A DNA stretch of 5,501 nt from Succinivibrionaceae bacterium (GTDB taxonomy: Bacteria; Pseudomonadota; Gammaproteobacteria; Enterobacterales; Succinivibrionaceae). Below are positions 1 through 5,501 of this stretch, one piece after another. The position numbers and the translations under genes were made by a program. Location: the NCBI GenBank assembly GCA_003477345.1, contig DMTG01000106.1, positions 1 through 5,501 on the forward strand, read 5' to 3'. The number at the start of each line of letters is the position of its first letter. Within the stretch, counting starts at the first letter, position 1. Below the pieces are notes generated by a model. It saw nothing but the letters and a program-made list of their open reading frames with translations, did no database searches and was not told the DNA's origin.

Positions 1-604
1 CTTCAAGGAAACCAAGCTCCACATGACAGCCAGATCCGGCCGCCACATGATTAAATCGGTACTGACCAACCTAGGCTATTCAGAAGAAACCTATAATCTT
101 GACGATATATATTCACGCTTCTTAAAGCTTGCCGACAAAAAAGGCCAGGTCTTCGATTACGATCTGGAAGCCCTCATGTTCCTCTCCCACGAGCAGGAAG
201 AGGATTCCCAGTTCTCGCTTGACAATCTCTGCGTAATGAGCGGCGGCAAGAACATGATCCCAACTGCCTCCGTAAGACTTAAGATAGGCAAGCGCACCCG
301 CTCAGAGTCAGGCACCGGCAACGGTCCTGTAGACGCAGTATTCAACTGCATTGCAAGACTTACCGGTATCAAGCTGCAGCTTGACAATTTCGTGATCTCC
401 GCCAAGGGCTCAGGCATGAATGCCCAGGGACAGGTAGACGTTGACGTTATCTATGAAAACCGCCACTATCACGGCAAGGGTTTGTCAACCGACGTCATTG
501 AAGCTTCAGCTCTGTCACTGATTTCCGCCTGCAACAGTATTTACAGAGCCCAGCTTATTGAAGCTGAAAAGGCGGAAAAAGCCGAAGGCAGCAAAAAGAA
601 ATAA
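1..604 (+). CDS. leuA: 2-isopropylmalate synthase, C-terminal part (5' end outside window)
   Basis: LeuA catalyses the first committed step of leucine synthesis, condensing acetyl-CoA with 2-oxoisovalerate to give 2-isopropylmalate in the cytoplasm. The frame is already open at the left edge (first whole codon at base 2) and gives 200 residues before the TAA stop, against about 520 for the whole E. coli enzyme. The stretch resembles the E. coli C-terminal part: HMTARSGR near residues 7-14, KLADKKGQVFDYDLEAL at about 42-58, and GNGPVDAVF at about 106-114. It therefore covers the end of the linker region and the C-terminal allosteric domain through which leucine inhibits the family; the catalytic TIM barrel is upstream of the window. 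An internal ATG at base 23 would give a 193-residue frame, but the homology continues upstream of it, so it is not the start. The end is a lysine/glutamate-rich tail (EAEKAEKAEGSKKK). It is the promoter-proximal visible gene of the leu operon; any leader or attenuator lies outside. Confidence 0.96.
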   Translation, partial: FKETKLHMTARSGRHMIKSVLTNLGYSEETYNLDDIYSRFLKLADKKGQVFDYDLEALMFLSHEQEEDSQFSLDNLCVMSGGKNMIPTASVRLKIGKRTRSESGTGNGPVDAVFNCIARLTGIKLQLDNFVISAKGSGMNAQGQVDVDVIYENRHYHGKGLSTDVIEASALSLISACNSIYRAQLIEAEKAEKAEGSKKK

Positions 605-610
605 CCGTAA

Positions 611-1777
<1,167 letters not shown>

Positions 1778-1782
1778 GCACC

Positions 1783-3186
1783 ATGGGTAAAACTTTATAC
1801 GAAAAGGTCTACGAGAGTCATATCGTTTACGAGGAAAAAGGTGAGCAGCCTACTATATATATAGACAGGCAGCTGGTGCATGAGGTTACAAGTCCCCAGG
1901 CTTTTGCAGGCATAGAGGCAGCCGGCCGCAGACTGCGCCACCCGGAGCTGCATCTTGCTACCATGGATCACGATATCTCGACTAAAAAAGCCGCGATTGA
2001 AGCCTGCAGCCCAATGGCTCAGACACAGATTAAGGCGCTGATTGAGAACACCCAGAAATTCGGCGTCAAGCTGTTCGGGCTTGGAGATGAAAATCAGGGT
2101 ATTGTCCATATTGTAGGACCACAGGTAGGCTTCACTCTGCCTGGCACCACCTTAGTCTGCGGTGATTCTCATACCGCCACCCACGGAGCCTTCGGCGCTC
2201 TGGCCTTTGGCGTAGGCACCTCTGAAGTAGAGCATGTTATGGCCACCCAGACCTTAAAGCAGGGCCGCTTTAAGACCATGAAGATTGAATGCACTGGCAG
2301 ACTTCAGAAAGGCTGCAGTGCAAAAGATCTGATTCTAGCCATCATCGGCAAGCTGACCACCGCCGGCGGTACCGGCTACGCGGTCGAATTTGCAGGCGAA
2401 GCGGTGCGTGCGCTCTCTATGGAAGGCCGCATGACTCTGTCCAATATGGCTATCGAGTTCGGCGCCACTGTCGGCATGATTGCACCTGACGATACCACAT
2501 TTGAGTACCTCAAAGACAGAATGTTTACTCCAAAAGGCGCTGACTTTGATGCTGCTGTTGCCTACTGGCGCACTCTGAAATCCGATGACGACGCTCACTT
2601 TGATAAAATCGTCACCATAGATGCCGCCAGCATCGAACCGCAGGTAACCTGGGGCACCAACCCAGGACAGGAATGCGGCGTTACTCAGGTTGTGCCGACT
2701 CCTGAATCCATCAAAGATCCTATTGCTGCAAAATCCTGCAGCGATGCGCTTAGCTATATTGACATCAAGGGCGGTCAGCAGATCCTTGGTACACCGGTTG
2801 ACTATGTTTTCATTGGTTCCTGCACCAACGGCAGAATCGAAGACTTCAGAGCGGCTGCCGAAATTCTCAAAGGCAGAAAAATTGCCTCTAACATCAAGCT
2901 GGCTCTGGCTGTTCCTGGAACCATGTGGGTCAAGCATCAGGCCGAAAGAGAAGGTCTTGACAGGATCTTTATCGACGCAGGCTTTGAATGGAGACTGCCT
3001 GGCTGCTCCATGTGCCTTGCCATGAATGATGACAAAGCCCCGTCTGGCATCAGAGTAGCCTCAACCTCCAACCGTAACTTCGTGGGACGTCAGGGTAAAG
3101 GCTCCAGAACCCATTTAATGAGTCCTGCAACCGCCGCGGCCTGTGCAGTCAAAGGCTGCATTGCCGATGTCAGAGAATTTCTATAA
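1783..3186 (+). CDS. leuC: 3-isopropylmalate dehydratase, large subunit
   Basis: LeuC is the iron-sulfur subunit of isopropylmalate isomerase, which with LeuD converts 2-isopropylmalate to 3-isopropylmalate by dehydration and rehydration. At 467 residues it is full length (E. coli about 466). It belongs to the aconitase superfamily: the three cysteines expected to hold the [4Fe-4S] cluster are C347 (in IGSCTN), C408 and C411 (in GCSMC). Other landmarks are [19 protein letters not shown] (125-143), GTSEVEHV (145-152), VTWGTNPGQ (288-296) and [12 protein letters not shown] (427-438). The ATG at 1783 matches the family N-terminus ([11 protein letters not shown]). Its ribosome site is weak: GGGG at 1771-1774 lies within the end of leuB, so translational coupling to leuB is likely. 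Local wording differs from E. coli at MDHDIST (residues 61-67) and [12 protein letters not shown] (377-388), but nothing needed for cluster binding is missing. Confidence 0.98.
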   Translation: MGKTLYEKVYESHIVYEEKGEQPTIYIDRQLVHEVTSPQAFAGIEAAGRRLRHPELHLATMDHDISTKKAAIEACSPMAQTQIKALIENTQKFGVKLFGLGDENQGIVHIVGPQVGFTLPGTTLVCGDSHTATHGAFGALAFGVGTSEVEHVMATQTLKQGRFKTMKIECTGRLQKGCSAKDLILAIIGKLTTAGGTGYAVEFAGEAVRALSMEGRMTLSNMAIEFGATVGMIAPDDTTFEYLKDRMFTPKGADFDAAVAYWRTLKSDDDAHFDKIVTIDAASIEPQVTWGTNPGQECGVTQVVPTPESIKDPIAAKSCSDALSYIDIKGGQQILGTPVDYVFIGSCTNGRIEDFRAAAEILKGRKIASNIKLALAVPGTMWVKHQAEREGLDRIFIDAGFEWRLPGCSMCLAMNDDKAPSGIRVASTSNRNFVGRQGKGSRTHLMSPATAAACAVKGCIADVREFL

Positions 3187-3191
3187 AGGAG
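3186..3191 (+). promoter_or_regulatory. Ribosome-binding site of leuD overlapping the leuC stop
   Basis: AAGGAG starts at the last base of the leuC TAA codon and ends six bases before the leuD ATG. It is the strongest Shine-Dalgarno match in the operon segment. A ribosome terminating on leuC sits on it, which suggests coupled synthesis of the two isomerase subunits. Confidence 0.8.
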
Positions 3192-3197
3192 ACAGTC

Positions 3198-3815
3198 ATG
3201 CAGAAATTTACAGTTCATGAAGGTGTGGCCGTACCTTTAGATTCGGCTAATATCGATACCGATCAGATAATACCAAAGCAGTTTCTTCTGGCAGTAAACC
3301 GCAAGGGCTTCGGAGTTCATCTGTTTCACGACTGGCGCTACCTCGATGATGCAGAGACCAAGCCAAATCCAGAGTTCAACCTCAACAAGGCAGAGTTTAA
3401 GGGCGCTACCATTCTGGTTGCCCGTGACAACTTCGGCAATGGCTCCTCTCGTGAGCATGCACCCTGGGCATTAATGGACTACGGCTTCAGAGCAGTTATC
3501 GCCCCAAGCTTTGCCTCAATCTTCAACCACAACTCCTTAGGCAACGGACTTCTTAATGTTCAGCTTACCGCAGACGAGGTTGACGAGATTTTCAGAGAGA
3601 TTGAAAAAAAACCGGGCTGCCACATCAGAATATCGCTTGAAGATATGACGGTAGACTGCGGTCCTCTGCACTACACGTTTAAGCTTGACGAGTTCAGACG
3701 CCACTGCCTGTTAAACGGTCTTGATGACGTTTCGCTCACGCTGCAGCATGAAAGAGAGATTGAGTGCTACGAAAAACAGATGGCCGCCTGGAGAAAACAG
3801 GGTTCATCTCTGTAA
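3198..3815 (+). CDS. leuD: 3-isopropylmalate dehydratase, small subunit
   Basis: LeuD is the swivelling small subunit that completes the isopropylmalate isomerase active site with LeuC; it corresponds to the C-terminal swivel domain of aconitases. The protein has 205 residues (E. coli about 201). Family motifs are [19 protein letters not shown] (12-30), [10 protein letters not shown] (41-50), [15 protein letters not shown] (78-92), IAPSFASIF (101-109) and the C-terminal [19 protein letters not shown] (166-184). In the [14 protein letters not shown] motif, residue 81 is Asn where E. coli and most relatives I recall have Cys. The SSREHA residues that shape the substrate pocket are intact, so activity is expected. 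The start is fixed by AAGGAG six bases upstream and by the conserved N-terminus. It is the last gene of the operon; a hairpin terminator begins about 24 bases after its stop. Confidence 0.98.
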   Translation: MQKFTVHEGVAVPLDSANIDTDQIIPKQFLLAVNRKGFGVHLFHDWRYLDDAETKPNPEFNLNKAEFKGATILVARDNFGNGSSREHAPWALMDYGFRAVIAPSFASIFNHNSLGNGLLNVQLTADEVDEIFREIEKKPGCHIRISLEDMTVDCGPLHYTFKLDEFRRHCLLNGLDDVSLTLQHEREIECYEKQMAAWRKQGSSL

Positions 3816-3838
3816 TTAAACGTATCGTTAACCATAAA

Positions 3839-3881
3839 AAACGTTCTTCTTACTAAAAAGTATGAAGAACGTTTCTTTTTT
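3839..3881. terminator. Bidirectional intrinsic terminator between leuD and galM
   Basis: AAACGTTCTTC (3839-3849) pairs perfectly with GAAGAACGTTT (3864-3874), an 11-bp stem. Inside it, after one T/T mismatch, TACT (3851-3854) and AGTA (3859-3862) add four pairs around an AAAA loop. On the + strand the hairpin is followed by C and then six Ts (3876-3881), ending leuABCD transcription. On the - strand the A-run at 3836-3841 becomes a U-tract after the same hairpin, so transcripts from galM should stop here too. The convergent gene layout supports both uses. Confidence 0.9.
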
Positions 3882-3895
3882 ACGCTGCGTTTATC

Positions 3896-4924
3896 TTAGA
3901 AAACAAACTTGTAGCAGATAAATCTGTCTAAAGGTCTGGTTGGAGTTACCATCGGATTGAGATCGGCAAACTCTGGCATATGAGGAGCATCCGGGAAGAA
4001 TTCAGGTTCCAGACAGAAGGCGCTCTGGTTTTCATAAACTTTGCCGTCATCGCGGGCAGTTATCGGCTTATTGCCGGAATTTATATAGTTGCCGCTGTAG
4101 AACTGCACGGCAGGATAGTCTGAATAGACCTCCATTTTCACTCTGTCATCATCAGAGGATGCTATGGCAAACGGCTTTAAAGGATCGCCTGCTATCAGAT
4201 ATGGATGATCATAGCCTAAAGCCAGCTCCATCTGCTCATCCTGCATGAAATCCTGACCTATTTTCTTAGGTATTCTGAAATCAAAGGCTGTGCCTTCAAC
4301 CTTGCGGACTTCACCTGTTGGAATGGAGTCAGCATCGCAGGGCAGGAAAGCGCTGGAGTCAATAAACAGAGTATGATTCAGCGCGCTTGAATGTCTGCCG
4401 TTCAGATTAAAGTAAGCATGGTTGGTAATGCAGGCATAGCACTTCTTGTCGCTCTTGCCGAGGTAGTGTACGTTCAGGGCGTTATTGTCATCTAGGGTAT
4501 AGGTAACAATGAGTTCGAAGTTTCCAGGAAAGCCCATGTCTCCGTCAGGAGAAGTAAGGCTGTAGGTCAGAGAATTGTCACTTTGAGCAATCAGCTTGAA
4601 ACGGCGCTTGTCAAAACCGTCTACACCGCCGTGCAGGCAGTGGGTAGAGCCAGAATTGAGCTTGTAGGTGACACCGTCAATGGTGTACTCGGAATTGGCA
4701 ACTCTGTTTGCATAGCGGCCGATGGTTGCATTGAAATAGCAGGACTGAGAACTCCAGTTTTCAGGCTCTTTTACTCCCAGCAGCATTTCACGAGGCTCGC
4801 TCTCGCCTATGACCGGCACCTTAATGGAAATAATAGTTGCACCCCAGTCCATAATAGTAACTTTCATGCCGCGGCTGTTGCCGATTGTTGACAGTTGTGG
4901 GTTTTCTGAATATTTCTCGCTCAT
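3896..4924 (-). CDS. galM: Aldose 1-epimerase (mutarotase)
   Basis: GalM interconverts the alpha and beta anomers of galactose, glucose and related aldoses, supplying alpha-D-galactose to galactokinase in the Leloir pathway. The 342-residue protein is close to the family length (E. coli about 346) and shows no signal peptide, so a cytoplasmic location is likely. Landmarks are MDWGATIISIKVP (25-37), IGRYANRVAN (68-77) with R70, LHGGVDGFDKRRF (97-109) with H98, TNHAYFNLNG (167-176) with the presumed catalytic acid H169, GYDHPYL (237-243) with D239, QFYSGNY (274-280), and LEPEFFPDAP (305-314) with the presumed catalytic base E306. The ATG at 4924 has a weak site, GGTGA, six bases upstream; M20 would remove the conserved first strand and is less likely. 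It is a stand-alone gene, convergent with leuD and divergent from the gene at the right edge. No galactose operon genes are visible in the window. Confidence 0.95.
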   Translation of the reverse strand: MSEKYSENPQLSTIGNSRGMKVTIMDWGATIISIKVPVIGESEPREMLLGVKEPENWSSQSCYFNATIGRYANRVANSEYTIDGVTYKLNSGSTHCLHGGVDGFDKRRFKLIAQSDNSLTYSLTSPDGDMGFPGNFELIVTYTLDDNNALNVHYLGKSDKKCYACITNHAYFNLNGRHSSALNHTLFIDSSAFLPCDADSIPTGEVRKVEGTAFDFRIPKKIGQDFMQDEQMELALGYDHPYLIAGDPLKPFAIASSDDDRVKMEVYSDYPAVQFYSGNYINSGNKPITARDDGKVYENQSAFCLEPEFFPDAPHMPEFADLNPMVTPTRPLDRFICYKFVF

Positions 4925-4943
4925 TTCTATTCACCGTTTGACA

Positions 4944-4981
4944 GCAGATACGGCTAGATTACCCTATCTTTACTGATCTGC
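4944..4981 (-). promoter_or_regulatory. Two-tier dyad in the galM leader
   Basis: GCAGAT (4944-4949) and ATCTGC (4976-4981) form the outer arms, and AGAT (4956-4959) with ATCT (4966-4969) the inner arms. They are separated by symmetric six-base internal loops and closed by a six-base loop. In the predicted galM transcript this lies shortly upstream of the ribosome site. The arms are short, so it may be chance; a regulatory role is not established. Confidence 0.3.
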
Positions 4982-5009
4982 ATTTTTAATAAAATTTAAC
5001 AATCCGAAA

Positions 5010-5039
5010 ATTATAGAAACTCTTACGAAAAATTGTGGA
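5010..5039 (-). promoter_or_regulatory. Predicted sigma70-like promoter of galM
   Basis: Read on the - strand, TATAAT (5015 down to 5010) is a perfect -10 hexamer. TCCACA (5039 down to 5034), 18 bases upstream, matches TTGACA at four of six positions. Transcription would start near 5003, giving a leader of roughly 80 bases before the galM ATG. No other - strand hexamer pair in this gap looked better by eye. Confidence 0.6.
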
Positions 5040-5075
5040 AGCTCATGCTCAAAATTTGGACTGGATCTCACTTTT

Positions 5076-5089
5076 TGAAAACGTTTACA
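5076..5089. promoter_or_regulatory. LacI/GalR/CcpA-family type operator
   Basis: TGAAAACGTTTACA is palindromic except at one position pair and is centred on CG. It fits every fixed position of the pattern TGWAANCGNTNWCA used for CcpA sites, and closely resembles the operators of GalR/PurR-type LacI-family repressors, which share the central CG. It lies about 80 bases upstream of the predicted galM transcription start and 4 bases left of a TTGACA hexamer reading rightward. The family assignment comes from the motif; the regulator is not encoded in the window. Confidence 0.6.
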
Positions 5090-5093
5090 TATG

Positions 5094-5122
5094 TTGACAG
5101 GATCAGTGATGTATCATTTGAT
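5094..5122 (+). promoter_or_regulatory. Possible rightward promoter
   Basis: TTGACA (5094-5099) is a perfect -35 hexamer; 17 bases later TTTGAT (5117-5122) matches TATAAT at four of six positions. If used, it would transcribe the right-edge gene with a leader of about 145 bases, and the adjacent operator would lie just upstream of its -35. A weaker alternative nearer the gene is TTGCAG (5209-5214), 18 bases before TATAAA (5233-5238). Confidence 0.4.
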
Positions 5123-5274
5123 TAAGAATAAATTATAAATATGTGAACTAATTATATCCATTTTATGTTAAATTAGATTAATATATAAATATTCTGATGC
5201 TTGTTAGTTTGCAGATTAAAAAAATATTTAAGTATAAAAATTACATAAGATACAGCAAAAAAAAATTTTCAGTT

Positions 5275-5501
5275 ATGAGAAAGGCCAAGCTTAATTTTAT
5301 ATTTATCGCCTGCTTTTTGACTATAGCAGGCTATACAGCGATGAATCTGTTCTCATTTTCAACTATTAACACTCTCATAAACAGCAATTCAGAAACAGTA
5401 GCCAAGCTGGTACTTTCAAATTTAAAATCCGAGTTTGATCTGGCCGTTTCAAAAGGAATTAACTACTCCAACGCCATCGCAAGAAACAAGCACCTTATAA
5501 G
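5275..5501 (+). CDS. N-terminus of a membrane-anchored, probably sensory protein (3' end outside window)
   Basis: The frame stays open from the ATG at 5275 to the right edge, giving 75 complete codons. The start MRKAKLN is positively charged and is followed by one hydrophobic segment at about residues 7-28 (NFIFIACFLTIAGY and onward), so residue 29 onward should be periplasmic. The next segment, with SETVAKLVLSNLKSEFDLAV at about 45-64 and then NAIARNK, resembles the long first helix of extracytoplasmic sensor (Cache-like) domains in chemoreceptors, diguanylate cyclases and histidine kinases. That is a judgement from pattern, not a recognised family, and the output domain is not in the window. 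The start is uncertain: no Shine-Dalgarno is visible, and an in-frame ATG at 5197 would add 26 residues rich in Lys, Tyr and Ile, without a ribosome site either. Codon use becomes like the neighbouring genes only after 5275, so I prefer that start. Confidence 0.65.
   Translation, partial: MRKAKLNFIFIACFLTIAGYTAMNLFSFSTINTLINSNSETVAKLVLSNLKSEFDLAVSKGINYSNAIARNKHLI

Larger units (their letters stand above)
4925..5274. other. A/T-rich divergent intergenic region
   Basis: These 350 bases separate galM from the rightward gene at the edge and are clearly richer in A/T than the flanking genes, increasingly so after about 5100. They hold a leftward promoter candidate, a LacI-type operator, a rightward -35-like hexamer, a dyad in the galM leader, and a nine-A run followed by four Ts (5257-5269) just before the right-hand start. 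I found no convincing protein gene or structural RNA in it. Confidence 0.7.

Noticed and set aside
23..604. leuA starting within the window at ATG 23
   Set aside because: The translated sequence upstream of this Met (FKETKLH) continues the LeuA similarity, and 193 residues would lack the catalytic barrel; the gene is cut by the window edge.
2335..2937. A 200-codon open frame on the - strand inside leuC
   Set aside because: It lies wholly antisense to a well-supported gene, its translation shows no family motif, and long antisense frames are expected opposite conserved coding sequence. The same applies to the antisense frames within leuA, leuB and leuD and the one on the + strand within galM.
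4929..4942. A second LacI-type operator near the galM ribosome site (CACCGTTTGAC core)
   Set aside because: Only the central CG and a few flanking positions fit; the outer TG and CA are absent, so it does not support a two-operator looping arrangement.
5031..5056. A CRP-like site (TGTG at 5034-5037) upstream of the galM promoter
   Set aside because: The left half is TGTGG and no TCACA half follows at the required spacing.
5045..5125. A 26-codon + strand frame in the intergenic region (starts MLKIWTGSHFL), with GGAAG a few bases upstream
   Set aside because: It is very short, covers the operator and the rightward -35 hexamer, and has no recognisable features. Chance is the simpler explanation.
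5197..5274. N-terminal extension of the right-edge gene starting at ATG 5197
   Set aside because: It is in frame without a stop, but has no ribosome site, is extremely A/T-rich and encodes low-complexity Lys/Tyr/Ile residues before a natural membrane-anchor start at 5275.

Overview
The window looks like chromosomal DNA of a gammaproteobacterium. LeuA, LeuB, LeuC and LeuD align closely, from memory, with the Escherichia coli proteins. LeuB matches them residue for residue at the active-site positions, and the gene order is the classical leuABCD. The coding regions are moderate in G+C, while the one long intergenic stretch is very A/T-rich. This, with the look of the proteins, would fit an animal-gut anaerobe such as a member of the Succinivibrionaceae, but that placement is an inference and not proven by the sequence.

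Layout. Bases 1-3815 hold the distal part of a leucine biosynthesis operon on the + strand: the last 200 codons of leuA, then complete leuB, leuC and leuD. leuA and leuB are separated by 75 bp carrying a perfect 9-bp inverted repeat. leuB-leuC (5 bp) and leuC-leuD (11 bp) are nearly abutting, as expected for one transcript. A strong hairpin at 3839-3874, with a T-run on one side and an A-run on the other, closes the operon and probably also terminates the convergent gene. That gene is galM (aldose 1-epimerase), on the - strand at 3896-4924. Next comes a 350-bp A/T-rich intergenic region with a good sigma70-like promoter reading left into galM and a near-palindromic LacI/GalR/CcpA-type operator (5076-5089). 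A TTGACA hexamer just right of the operator may start a rightward promoter. The window ends with the first 75 codons of a + strand membrane protein that looks like the start of a sensory/signalling protein; its output domain lies outside the window.

Function. LeuA condenses acetyl-CoA with 2-oxoisovalerate, LeuCD isomerises 2-isopropylmalate to 3-isopropylmalate, and LeuB oxidises it to the precursor of 2-oxoisocaproate. GalM is unrelated to this pathway: it interconverts the anomers of galactose and other aldoses before the Leloir pathway.

No undescribed system is visible here. The best leads are the operator beside galM, the possible divergent control of galM and the truncated membrane gene, and a few substitutions in conserved LeuC/LeuD motifs.
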